Positions 23,293-33,969 of a stretch of 64,000 nt of DNA are shown here, in pieces. Positions within the stretch are counted from its first letter, which is position 1. Every line of letters starts with the position of its first letter. Location of the stretch: NCBI RefSeq assembly GCF_029168945.1, contig NC_083605.1, forward strand, positions 28,223,280 through 28,287,279, given 5' to 3'. The notes beneath the pieces are model-generated. The model made no database searches and was not told the DNA's origin. It saw only the letters and a program-made list of their open reading frames with translations. A program made the position numbers and the translations under genes. This DNA comes from Cannabis sativa (Eukaryota > Streptophyta > Magnoliopsida > Rosales > Cannabaceae).

Positions 23293-23930
23293 GGGAGATT
23301 ATATTTACACCCTCTAAAATTATAACTACACCCCATTATTAAATTTATCCCATCAAATATTAACTTTTATAACCATACCCCACTTTATTTACAAAAAGGT
23401 ATTATTTAGTATACCTCAAAATTTTCTTTAAAGTTTTTTTTTTAAAAAAAAAAAAAAACCTCAAAGAATAAGAAGACTTCCCACAATTTACTTCTCTGCA
23501 TTTAGTTGTTTTATGAAAAATGATGCATTACATATATTGAGTTATCAAAAAAAAAATGACAAATGGATAAAGATCTAGTGACAATATCCAACATATTATA
23601 TATTATGAATCATTAAATTTCTGCAAATTTAAGCATAATGTAAACATAAACATAAATAATAAGAATCGATAGAACAATTTTTCAAATGTATTATTTTTAT
23701 ATTTGATAATTACAATGAAATTTAAAAATTATCTATTGATGAACGATTTTATAGTTAAAAGTTCTTAACTAATAATTTTTTTTTCTTAAAAAAAAATTGT
23801 AATAATCAAGTCCGTTTTTTTAGTAGTGGAGTAAAAATAATTATTTTGATTATTTTACTAAGGTTAAATATGTAAATATATTATTGGGGTGTAGTTATTA
23901 TTATTTTATGGTGTGTAAATATAACTCCCC
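23293..23930. mobile_element. MITE-like element with about 45-bp terminal inverted repeats
   Basis: The left end GGGAGATTATATTTACACCC continues to 'taactacacccca'. The right end, reverse-complemented, is GGGGAGTTATATTTACACAC and continues to 'taactacacccca'. The 638-bp interior has no coding frame. Flanks read ATATA on both sides, a possible 5-bp target duplication, but the region is AT-repetitive so this is weak. I cannot assign a DNA-transposon superfamily. Confidence 0.7.
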
Positions 23931-24153
23931 ATATATATACATGGAATGAGGAGAAAATAGAAAGAATGGATGAAAAATGACTTCTATGTCATTAGGTAAT
24001 ATGTCAAAATAAGAAATATTAATTTTAAAAATTTAATTAATAGTTATAAATACCAACCATTAAATTTGATCTAATGGCTAATAATAGAATACCCATTCAT
24101 TAGTAATACCCATTAAGAGTATACCCATATATATATATATATATGAAACACTT
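23931..24153. other. Flank with a partial copy of the next MITE family
   Basis: Bases 24092-24127 (cccattcattagtaatacccattaagag and onward) match the right end of the element at 24154-24545. The preceding 90 bp share its 'attaattttaaaaat ... tttgatctaat' interior. The left end of this copy is missing. A (TA)n run follows at 24128-24143. Confidence 0.5.
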
Positions 24154-24545
24154 CTTAATGGGTATTACCCATGAATGGTTACTAAAAAAATTTAACTATA
24201 AATATTAATTTTAAAAATATCAAACTATCGAATTTTGATCTAATCACGAATAATGAAATCACAAATTTAAATTTCTATACTTAATTAAAAAAATATCAAA
24301 AAATATCTCTTTTTACACTATATCAAAAATATGTTCATACAAAAATATTTAACTCAAACTCAACTTTTTCTTTTCTTATTTTTCTTGCTAAAAAACTTTT
24401 TTTTAAAATTTTTTTTTTTTACCGATGGAACAATCTCAGCCCATATGATATAAAAATGAGATATTTTTTTAATTAGATAGAAAAATTAATCATAAAAACT
24501 CAAAATTTTCTAATTTTACCCATTCATGGGTAATACCCATTAAGA
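24154..24545. mobile_element. MITE-like element with about 25-bp terminal inverted repeats
   Basis: The left end CTTAATGGGTATTACCCATG (24154 on) is the reverse complement of the right end, which closes at about 24545. The interior is about 390 bp, AT-rich and non-coding. The outermost bases next to the (TA)n tracts differ between the ends, so the exact boundary is uncertain by up to about 10 bp. Confidence 0.65.
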
Positions 24546-24617
24546 GTGCACCCACATATATATATATATACATATATAAGAAATATTCATAGATACATTC
24601 AAATATTATTAGTGGAT

Positions 24618-26514
24618 TGTTGGGTTTTGTGCCCTAAATAAAACCCTTTACAATCTGATTAGTTATCAATATAAGAAATTTGAAGTGATTTATGTTTGCA
24701 TGAATTTTACATGCTTATGGTTTAATATGTTGATTATGTTTATACACAAAATATGTTAAGTCCAGATCATATGTTTATTCACAATTACACTATTGTCAAC
24801 ACAGTGGAATGTGATTGTGATTATATGAATCAAAAGACTAAGTCCCTGTTTCATCAGTGTTTTGGATTTACACTGATGTGATAATCAGCGATGATGTGTA
24901 CTTACACTTGGAGTAAGTGTTATGTTCTTTCCAGGACATTGGTAAAGTATACTAGTTTCGAATGTATGGAGTATACATTGGACTGGACCGATATTGAACT
25001 TAGTTAAGATATTATAAACTTACTGTTGTATCTTTCCAAGTCAATATCAGTAGTTGATCTTAAGATTAAAAGAATCTAAATCCTGATATGCTTAGGCTCA
25101 ACTCAGGAGTGTTATTCATGTTCTTTGATTTATTAGTTAAGCCTATTTTTGGGTCAGGGTGATACGTATATTTTGGGAACATGATAGTATGATTGAGTGG
25201 GAGTGCTGAACATAAATATGGAATCTATAGCTTCTACTGGTGTATAAAAGTCAAGTGATGATTCCCTTCGAGCTTAGCTAAATAGAAGTAAATGGATGAG
25301 CTCTTGTTTAAGTGACTAATTCTTAGATCACTAAACATCATTTACAGGTAGCTAAGTGTTTTAAGGGGCAAAATATGTTGAGGGGTGTAAACGGTAAAAT
25401 TATCCCATCTCGATGTAAATCATCTATATAGAGGATCTTTGATCACAATAAGATTATAACAATAGTTAAATGAGATAGCATATCTATATTGTGGAACATA
25501 TAATATGCTCTATATAAGTCTGAGAGTGCAATTCTAAGTTCTAAGAGTGGATTCAACGAGGAATTAATAAGTAGGGATTTACTTAGTAAATTCGGTTCAC
25601 TTATTGGAAGCTCAACATATAGATCCATGGTCCCCATTCTAGTTGAGACTATACTGCTTGTAAGACTCAATAATTGATTTGTGATTAATCACTTATAATT
25701 CTAAAGTTAGACTATGTCTAATTTGTGAATTTTCACTAAGCACGGGTGAAATTGTAAAGAAAAGAGATTCTAGGTTTATTTATTAATTAAGAGACTCTAT
25801 ATGTCTAATTAATAATTAAATTAAATGACAATATTATTTAATAATCTATTTTAGTTATTAAATAATTAGTTTTGGCATTTAAATGGTTAGAATTGGAAAA
25901 TTGGCGTTTTTGAGAAAATAGAAATAAAAATTATGAAAACTGCAAAATCTTTGTGAGGGCCATTAACACCTATGGCCGGCCACTTAGTGAGCTTTTTTCA
26001 ATTAATATTTTCATTATTTTAGTTCCATACAATTACTAACCTAAACCTAGTAGTTGCCTATAAATAGAAAGTGATGGCTCAGTCAAATAACAAGTTTTTC
26101 AACATAACCTTTTTCTCAGAAAATCAAAGATTGCCTTTTCAGAAAAACTTAGCCTTCCACTTCTCTCTCTATAGCCGACCCTATACCTCTCTCTTTTCCT
26201 CTTCTCAATTTCGAAACCTTAGTGATAGAGTAGTGCCCACACACAGCAAGTGGTACCTCAATCATAGATTGGAAGACTGTGAAGGATCACACACAAAGAG
26301 AAGGACATTCGGGCTCAGATCTTGATAATAATTAGCGACAGAAAGGATACAAGGGTTAGAGATCTGAGTGGAAGGAGACATTATTCCGCTGCATCAATGT
26401 AAGGTTTTCTTAACTTTATATGTGTTTAATTATCGTTTTAGAAAGTTCATATTTAGGGTGTTAAACAACATACTTGTGCGTAGATCTAAGATCCTGGTAA
26501 AATAAATTCCAACA
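24618..26514 (+). mobile_element. Solo LTR of an Angela-type Copia element
   Basis: 1,897 bp, starting TGTTGGGTTTTGTGCCCTAA and ending AAATTCCAACA, flanked by the 5-bp duplication TGGAT (24613-24617 and 26515-26519). No internal sequence remains, as expected after recombination between two LTRs. A TATA box TATAAATA lies at 26059-26066. It belongs to the same family as the LTRs at 11349, 46795, 49012 and 51946. Confidence 0.92.
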
Positions 26515-26543
26515 TGGATATAATAGTATGTAATACCATTTAC

Positions 26544-27333
26544 CTCAATAATTGGAGTATCATATTGTGAAGATGAGAACCATTGACTTCTAGTTTCTTT
26601 TGTAAGTGCGGTACTAACCTTTGTGTCCTGCAAATATACAATAAATTAGCAAATTCAGTATATAGCTGATCTGTTATAGTAAATTAAAAATTAATATAAT
26701 AATAATAATAATAAAAAGAACTTAACCAGATGTGAAGATGTAGCTTTGTCACTATGATGTATAGCATGGACCTATAAATAAATAAATTTTAATACATCTT
26801 ACGGGTTAATATTTAAAATTATTGAAGAAAAAAATTAGTCATTTAACTTTGACCTGAAGTGAAGGTACGACATTGCCATTGTTTTGGTTGTCCAAAATAG
26901 TTCTCAGATTTTGAACTTCAGATTCTAAATCATCTACTTTTGCCTCCAGAGCATCTACATATTTATTTTGGTTTCTTTTCCAAGTTGATTTATCTTTCCA
27001 CACATCTGATGGACAGACTCCAAATCCATACATTTGTATTGACCCATGTTTTTCTCTGCCCATGACTTCAGAGAAAGTATTATTCATAGTCTTTTATATT
27101 GACGCATCTTCATTCAGTTTTTCTTTTTCTTGTAATTGTAGCTATCATGAATTTAAAAAGACATGTCAATTAAGAATAAATTAAAGTAGCCAACAAGACA
27201 TAATACATTACTTTAAAATAATTGCATCATACCATAGCCTCTTTTGTCTTCTCACTTCTAATGCCATTTTTTTCTTTGCATAATAAATTTTGAACATAGT
27301 TACACGTGTTGGCGTACTTGCACCATCCGGTTT
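26544..27333 (-). pseudogene. CACTA (En/Spm) TNP-type ORF fragment, four exons
   Basis: On the minus strand four exons can be read with GT...AG borders: 27233-27333, 26854-27141, 26727-26771 and 26544-26627. The last three are 288, 45 and 84 bp, all multiples of three, and join in one open phase. The large exon gives 'LQLQEKEKLNE', then 'MNNTFSEVMGREKHGSIQMY', 'GFGVCPSDVW' and a coiled-coil end 'LEAKVDDLESEVQNLRTIL'. The 'F-EVMGxExxGxxxxYGxG' pattern plus coiled coil is typical of the plant Ptta/En/Spm transposon-associated protein (Pfam Transposase_24), from family knowledge. One stop lies after 'EDASI'. The upstream exon(s) with the main domain are missing; the left end adjoins the solo LTR. 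No CACTA terminal repeats found. Confidence 0.65.
27142..27232 (-). other. Intron in the CACTA-type fragment
   Basis: 91 bp. The minus-strand start is GTATGATGCA after '...EAM' and the end is TTCATGATAG before 'LQLQEKEK'. Joining at these borders keeps the frame. Confidence 0.6.
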
Positions 27334-27486
27334 CTAAAACAAAAAATTATTTTAATTCAAAGGGAACAAAATACACCTAAATTTCTTTTTTTGAAAAAAA
27401 AAAACAGCTGAGGAGAATGTAACTTTTTCCATTCTCCTAAAAATTTTATCATCAAAATCACTGTAAAAATACACCTAATTTTTAAA

Positions 27487-28440
27487 CAAGTTAAGGCTCC
27501 TGCTCCACCTTTGGTATTGTGCATGGAGACCAAGAGAGGCAAAGATATGCTAAACCACTATATGAGCTGGTTGATCCCAGAGGTGAACAAACAGCTAACT
27601 GGGGCGGACAATGACTTGTCCTTAGAGTTGGTCTTAGGAGGAGTTCTAAAGGAGCTTTCGCGGGTAAGTCCTTTCCAACATTTCCCTTTCATTCCTCTTT
27701 AACTAGTTCGGGTTTTAATGCCTTTTTCTGCACAGACTGGTTTGAAGATGGCCTACGCCTATTCCTGAGCTAAGTCGCCTGCTACTAAGAACCTTGCCAT
27801 TTCCAACACAATGCGAATGGAAGTGGACTTGGCCAAAAAGGATGCCAAGGATGCGCGGGTTCAACTTGGGGTTGTGCGGATAGAGCTGAGAGAGATCAAT
27901 AAGAAACTCCTTGTCGTCGAGAATAGAGTTACCGAACTGACCAAGGAACTGTAGGACATGCCGTCGACCGAGCAGCTTGAGGCAGACAATGCTTCTTTGT
28001 CTTTAGATGTTACCAGTCTCCAAGACGAAAGAGAGGGTCTCCGGACTCTTCTTAGAAGGTTGGGAGAAGAGCTTAAGGATAAAAAGACCAGGGAGGATGA
28101 ACTTCGGGCTAAGGTTAAGGAACTTGGGGAGAAGGTGGATGCCTTAGAGACAGTTGGTCTCGAGATTTTTTATGACTTTTGGAAGGCTAATCCCAAGGCC
28201 AATTTCGAATACCTTGAGGCTTCTAAAGACATGTTTCTCGACTACTGCACGGCTTAGGCGGCTAATGAGATCTTAAGGTGACCACTTCCTCCTCTCCGCT
28301 GAGTAGAATGTCGAGGCTCCTTCTGCCCAGACTGAAGATCCTTCAGCCTCATCAGGCGTAGCTGATCCTCTGGCCCCTTCATACCCAATCGATCCATACA
28401 AAGAGCCTGAGACTCCTGCTGTTAAATTGCTTTCTTTTTT
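27487..28440 (+). pseudogene. Antisense ORF of the Tat element, with intron and coiled coil
   Basis: This frame runs opposite to gag-pol, between integrase and the lost 3' LTR. Exon 1 (27487-27663) gives 'ETKRGKDMLNHYMSWLIPEV' and 'LELVLGGVLKELSR'. A 72-bp intron follows with GTAAGT and TTCTGCACAG borders. Exon 2 (from 27736) continues in phase as 'TGLKMAYAYS', a stop, then a long heptad-rich coiled coil (27840-28170, Leu/Glu/Lys-rich) and 'FYDFWKANPKANFEYLEAS'. In-frame stops occur at 27766, 27952 and 28255. A later frame gives a Pro/Ser-rich acidic tail to about 28440. Layout matches the 'putative gypsy type transposon' coiled-coil proteins of plant Tat elements. Function unknown. Confidence 0.65.
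27664..27735 (+). other. Putative intron of the antisense ORF
   Basis: GTAAGTCCTT ... TTTTTCTGCACAG, 72 bp, phase 0, joining 'KELSR' to 'TGLKM'. The second antisense ORF has a phase-0 intron at the same point (46377-46469). Confidence 0.6.
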
Positions 28441-29099
28441 TTAATATATGTCTGTTCGGCCAGTAGGCCTTCTTTTGAGACAAGGTGACTGGCCAAGCGG
28501 TCTTTAAACTTGGAATATTTTTCATTTTTTGAACAACTGGCTGACCGGGCAGCCTTTAATCTTGGGTTTGAATGCTTTGTTATTCTTAATGAATTTCATC
28601 CCTCGTTTATGATCATTGTGCAATTGTGTTTGTTCTTTATCGAATGTTTTGTACAGGTATAGGTGCCCCCAAGTGACCGAGCAGACTTTTGACTCTTGGT
28701 CACTTGCTTTCACAAGTATGCTTTTTGTCTGTTTGGGGTTTTGGGTACGACCAAAACTCTTAATACACATTAAATGATAAATTTATGACATGCTAATGAA
28801 TTTTACTCAATTTGAATTGAAATAAACATCTTTATTCATTTATTTGTCGGAAATATGTTTGTTACCGTAGTAACTTACACTTAAAGCTATTGTACTGATC
28901 TGGTTTGATCTTTAGCTTAGCATAAACAAAAAAAAAATTGCAATAAATAAAAATTGTACTTTCATAAGTGGTCACCTGACCTGAGTACTTTATAATTTTA
29001 TTCGAACCTTTGGGCGTGGTCCGCCCAAAAGGCCATTTACTTAAGAGTAAATGTTCTTTTGTTTCGTACTGAACCTTGTCATCCGACCTGGTACTTTTA
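28441..29099 (-). other. Tat 3' region with two hairpins
   Basis: Non-coding stretch between the antisense ORF and the integrase end. It holds a perfect 9-bp stem (CAAGTGACC 28670-28678 with GGTCACTTG 28698-28706) and a near-perfect stem just past the integrase stop (CCTTTGGGCG 29007-29016 with CGCCCAAAAGG 29022-29032). A block related to 28660-28710 recurs at 63815-63865. Confidence 0.55.
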
Positions 29100-30429
29100 C
29101 TAGTAGTATTTCCTTAAGTGTTCCCCGTTCCAATACCTTGGTACTAGATTGAGTTGCATTTTTTCGTCATACTTGCTCAATTTATACCCTCCTGGTTCTA
29201 GGACTTCGACCACTTGACATGACCCTTCCAAGTTTGGTCTGAGCACACCTGTCGTACTGTCTTTGGTGTTCAAAAATACTCTTCTTAGGACCATATCTTC
29301 CATAAAGAACTTTCGTGCTTTCACTTGTTTGTTAAAATATCGAGCTACTTTTTGTTGATGAGCTATCAATTTTAGGTTTGCTGCGGTTCATTTTTCTTCA
29401 ACTTCATCAAGTGATTCTGTAAGGAGTGTATGATTGACTTCTTGGTTATACGTCAGTCTTCTATGGGACAGTGGTTTGATTTCTACAGGTAGCATATCTT
29501 CATAACCATATGCCATGGCAAATGGAGTCTGTCTGGTTGTTGTTTTCTCAGTTGTGTGATATGACTATAATACTTCAGGGAGTTCCTCCGGCCAGTTTCC
29601 TTTGGCATCTTCTAGTCGTTTCTTTAGAGTATCTTTAAGTGTCTTATTGACTGCTTCAACTTGACCATTTGCTTGGGGATCTGCCACTGCAAAGAAACTT
29701 TTTATGATCCCATGGTTTGCACAGAAATCATTGAAGGACTGACTGTCAAATTTGTTTGCCATTGTCTGAGACTATCTTGTATGGTAATCCGAACCGACAA
29801 ATAATGTTCTTCACAATGAAGTCTTGGACTTTTTTGGACGTAATTGTTGCCAGTGGCTCGACCTCCGTCCACTTGGTAAAATAGGCAACTGCAACCATTG
29901 CATACTGTACTCTACCTTTGCCCTTGGGTAACTATCTAATCATGTCAATTCCCCAAATGGCAAAAGGTCAATGACTTTGCATCTAAGTTAGTTCATTGGG
30001 CAGTGCACGGGGTATCTTTGAAAACCTTTGGCATTTATCACACTTCTTAACATAGGCTTTGGAAGCTTCGATCATGGTTGGCCAGAAATAACCTTGCCTT
30101 AGAATTTTCTTAGATAAACTTTGCCCAGTTGCGTGGTTGCCGCAGAATCCATCATGTACTTATGAAAAAAGTCATACAGCTTCTTCTTGTGTAGCACACC
30201 TGAGTAGTGGCATGGAGAATCCCCTTTTATACATAACTCCCTCTACAATTATGTATCGTGCAGCTTTTCTCCTCATTTTCTGAGCTTCATTCCTGTTATC
30301 TGGGAGTTCTCCGGTGTTGAGATAGGCTGTTATTAGCGTCATCAAATTTGGGGATGTATCAATCATTTCAATCTCCTCCGTACCAGTGATACTGGGTTTT
30401 TCAAGAAATTGGATGAGGATCAGATTCAC
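29100..30429 (-). pseudogene. Tat integrase remnant
   Basis: Reading leftward: 'KMRRKAARYIIVEGVMYKRG' and 'PLLRCATQEEA' (upstream linker and start of the HHCC zinc region, 30429-30172); 'MANKFDSQSFNDFCANHGI' and 'ADPQANGQVEAVNKTLKDTL' (29762-29565), which holds the catalytic Glu of the D-D-E core; then 'RYFNKQVKARKFFMEDMVLR' and 'VVEVLEPGGYKL' ending 'WNGEHLRKYY' (29369-29100), the C-terminal domain. The pieces lie in different frames separated by stops, and the first catalytic Asp lies in broken sequence between them. Clearly non-functional. Confidence 0.75.
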
Positions 30430-30557
30430 TTTATCATTTATGCTGCTACTCGTGAGTCGGGCTAATGCATCTGCAGTTGTGTTTTCTTCTCTTGGAATTT
30501 GCTTGAGAGCGTAGCTTTTGAATCGGGTGAGCAGATCATGTATTTTGCTTAGATAAG

Positions 30558-30821
30558 CTATATTCTTTCTCCCCGAGCCTTGTATTCCCTAGATACATGA
30601 TTTACCACTAACTGTAAGTCACTGTAAATCTCAATGTGTTTGGCATGCCATTCCCGAGTAAGTTTTAGACCGGCAATAAGGGATTCATATTCGGCTTCAT
30701 TGTTGGACGCTTTAAACCTAAATTTGATTGCTCCGTGCAAATGTTGCCCCCAGGTGTAACAAGGGCAATCCCTGCGCTGGACAGTTGATCTGTAGCTGAC
30801 CCGTCCACATGCAGTTTCCAA
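30558..30821 (-). pseudogene. Second (archaeal-type) RNase H remnant of the Tat element
   Basis: The frame gives 'KFRFKASNNEAEYESLIAGL' and 'REWHAKHIEIYSDLQLVVNH', the NNEAEY...L and D(S)xLxVxQ segments of the extra RNase H found only in the Tat lineage of plant Gypsy elements. It lies between the RT-RNase H frame and integrase, its normal place. The first catalytic Asp segment is broken by a frameshift near 30800 (family readings place 'DGSATDQ'-like sequence there). Confidence 0.75.
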
Positions 30822-30847
30822 ATGGGTTCGCCTTTACTGTTGCTCAG

Positions 30848-32130
30848 CTAAGAATTCTGTACTGGCTCTGGGTTGTTTTCTGAAGTGCTCTCCACTTTAC
30901 CCGTACATTTAACCACGAAATTTGCTAAGGCCTGTCCTTTAATCGTTGTTCGAGGCTGAAAGATGATTTCATACTGGGCCAACTCTACTGCCCATTTGAG
31001 TAACTGTCGAGAAGCGTCCGATTTTCGCAACACTTGACGTAATGGTTGGTCAGTGTATACCCGAACAGGATGAGTGTGAAAGTAGGGCCTTAGCTTTCTT
31101 GTTGCTAGGATTAGGCAATAGGTGAGCTTTTCTATCAATGGGTACCTGCCTTCAGCTTCAATGAGTCTTTTGCTGATGTAATAGACCAGGTGTTGGATAT
31201 TGTTCTCTTCTCTGATCAATATGACACTTACTACATGTTCCGTGATAGCCAAGCATATCCCTAATTCTTCTCCGTCCAGAGATTTTGAGAGTACATGAGG
31301 TTTTAGAAGTTGCATTTTCAGCTCTTGAAAGGATTTTTTGCATTCGTCCATCCATTCAAATATCTTATTTCCTCGTAGGATGTTGAAGAATGGAACACAC
31401 TTGTCTGTTGACTTTGAAACAAATCCACTGAGTGCGGCGATCCGACTAGTTAAACTTTGAACTTCCTTGGTTTTTGTAGGCCATTTCATATCTAGGAGGG
31501 CTTGAATTTTCTCTGGATTAGCTTCAATTCCTCGGGCATTAACAATAAAGCCTAGAAACTTACCCGAGCTGATTTCAAAGGAGCACTTTAGGGGATTAAG
31601 TTTCATGTTGTATTTACCGAGGACCTTGAAGCATTCGTCCAGGTCATCTATATGCCACTAGCCTTCATGGATTTGACGAGCATGTCATCCACGTACACTT
31701 CCATATTTCGTCTGATCTGGTCTTCGAACATTTTATTTACCAATCTTTATGTATCCCTTGCATTCTTGAGACCAAATGGCATGACTTTATAACAGTACAG
31801 ACCCATATCTGTTCAGAAACTTGTATGGTCTTGGTCTGGTGAATGCATCTTGATTTGATTTTACCTTGAATAGGCGTCCATGAAGCTTAATATCTCGTGT
31901 CCTACTGTTGCATCCACAAGTCGATCTATTCTTGGAAGTGGAAAGCAGTCCTTGGGGCACGCCTTATTAAGGTTGGTGAAGTCAATGCATACTCTCCATT
32001 TTTTGTTTTGCTTGGGCACTAGTACAGGGTTCACGAACATGGCCGAGTAGAAAGCTTCAATTATGAAATTGTTCTTGCGCAGCTTTTCTACCTCTTCTTT
32101 TAGGGCTAGGGCCCGTTCTTTATATAACAA
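30848..32130 (-). pseudogene. Tat reverse transcriptase and first RNase H remnant
   Basis: 32130-31861 gives 'LREV..L'-type RT fingers: 'KEEVEKLRKNNFIIEAFY', 'NPVLVPKQNKKWRVCIDFTN', 'NKACPKDCFPLPRIDRLVD' and 'FMDAYS'. Between 31860 and 31607 the frame is broken but still shows the YVDD active-site segment (about 31670-31700, EVYVDDMLVKS). 31606-30848 gives the thumb, connection and first RNase H: 'LKCSFEISSGKFLGFIVNARG', 'LLDMKWPTKTKEVQSLTSRI', 'YYISKRLIEAEGRYPLIEKL' and 'VRVYTDQPLRQVLRKSDAS'. RT motifs are recognisable, but several stops and frameshifts make it non-coding. Confidence 0.8.
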
Positions 32131-32460
32131 TCTTCTTTTTTGTTGAACATGTCAGAAATTAGGATCAATATTCAAGGCGTGTGAAATTACAGAAGGATCG
32201 ATTACGACCATGTCCTCATGTGACCACGCAAAAATGTCTAGGTTTGCTCTTAGAAATTTTATCGATGGTTATTTTACCTCGAGCAGCAAACCTTTTCCGA
32301 TTTTGAGTTTCCTGGTCAGAACATTTGGGTCGATTTCAATCTCCTCCAGCTCTTCCACTGGCCCCACATCGGTATTCGGTTCCCCAAGTCGGGGATCCAC
32401 ATCTTCATCCCTGCCTTGGGCAGTTTCCTATTTGGCAATGTCTTTTGCCTTGTCAGAACT

Positions 32461-33248
32461 CTAACTAGAGGATACTTCCTTTTTAGCCTTGGTTAGGGCA
32501 AGGTTGTAACATTCCCGTGCAACTTGTTGATTTCCTTTCAGGCACCCAACCCCATTCTTTGTAGGAATCTTGAGGCACGAATGAAATATCGATGTAACAG
32601 CTTTTAGGTCATATAAGGCTGGTCGGCGCAATATGACATTAAAAGTTGACGGGACATATAACACCAAAAATTGCGCCATTACAGTTATGCTCTTTGGACC
32701 TTGCCCAACAATGAGGGGTAGGTGAATTTTCCCTAAAGGTGCAACACTCTAGCCCGGAAAAACCATACACGGGCTGAAGACAGGGGGTTAAATCTTTCAG
32801 TTGGACCCCATTTTTTTGTATGGAGTTTTGAACAAAATATTCACTGAAGCTCCTTGTCTATCATGGTTCGGGCCACTGTTTTGTTGGCTATCTATACTTC
32901 CACGACCAATGGATCATTGTGCAGGAAGCTAACTTTGACAGCATCTTATTCACTGAATGTTATAGTGGGTTCCCCTACCCGTGGTGTTTTTGGTTTTCTT
33001 CCCTCTACGGCCAGGACCACTTTTTTTTACTCGTGTTGTAAGGTTCGAGCATGCCTTTCCCGGGCTTTGCCTGAATCTCCAGCTATGTGTGGGCCTCCAA
33101 TGATGACTTGCAAATGCCCGTCCACTGGCAGTGGCAATAAATCTTGGTTATTGTCTGTCTGGGCGGCCCTTTGATTCTGGTAAGTCTTGACATATTTTTG
33201 CACGTGCGGGTTATTCTTCCTTATCAAGAATTCCATTTTTTGCTTCAA
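32461..33248 (-). pseudogene. Tat gag end and protease remnant
   Basis: 33248-33027 gives 'MKQKMEFLIRKNNPHVQKYV', then 'LQVIIGGPHIAGDSGKARER', a conserved gag-protease joint in Tat elements. 32679-32461 gives 'FLVLYVPSTFNVILRRPALY', 'LKAVTSIFHSCLKIPTKNGV' and 'KGNQQVARECYNLAL', the segment after the protease active site. The catalytic DxG segment falls in broken sequence between them (about 32700-33020). Confidence 0.7.
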
Positions 33249-33293
33249 ATTGTTGCATTCATTGGTGTCGTGGCCATAGTCTCCATGAAAATG

Positions 33294-33964
33294 TCAAAAT
33301 TTGGACATGTCTCTCTTACTTATATCCTTTTTCATGGGAGTGTGTTTCTTGTACGGAGCTACGGACTGAGTAGCCATATATATGGTCTCAAAATCGTCAG
33401 TCAAGACAGAGAAAACAATGAATTCGGAAGGATTTTCTCTAGGGGCCGGTTCGGCTTTGCCAGCAAACTTTTCATTTTTTCCCATTGCCTTGCCTGTTAT
33501 TGCTGTTAGACCTTTTACTGCCCGAGCTTGAATTGCTTGGATATTGGGGGTGTTGAACGAATGTTCTAGCAGAGGGAGCTTGCGATTGATTTGGTTTAAG
33601 CTCAACTTCTGCTCGGTGAATGGCTTCTTCGAGCTTGATTAAGCCATCTATGCGATCGAGGAAGTCACTCATAGAATCTACTGGCCCATCTCTCTTGATG
33701 TCCTTCCAAAGCTCTCCTAGAACTACGATGCCCCCCAGTATTACGGTTAACTTTCCGTCTTTGGTTAACTGTGCCACTTTCGTTGCCTCCGTCATGAATC
33801 TACTGATATAAGCTTGGAGCGGTTCCCCTGGCCTTTGCTTCACTTCGACCAGGTCCTCTAGATGCAATGGAAGTTGGCTTGAAGAAGAGAATTGTTCATG
33901 GAATTGTTAAGCAGCTTCTGAGAGTGTGGCTTGAAAGACTCGACAACATACATCTCCTCGCACT
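33294..33964 (-). pseudogene. Tat gag, C-terminal part
   Basis: The frame 33867-33472 gives 'MHLEDLVEVKQRPGEPLQAY', 'ISRFMTEATKVAQL' and 'ILGGIVVLGELWKDIKRDGP', the core of a plant Retrotrans_gag domain, then a basic Ser/Asn-rich tail. It continues in another frame to about 33294. Upstream, 33964-33868 still reads as broken gag. The sequence is cut at 33964/33965 by the Tekay-type element and resumes at 43657. Confidence 0.8.
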
Positions 33965-33969
33965 CCCTG

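Noticed and set aside
27440..27490. 'cactgtaaaaatacacc' as a CACTA terminal repeat next to the TNP-type exons
   Set aside because: No matching inverted copy was found on the other side, and the first five bases differ from CACTA.
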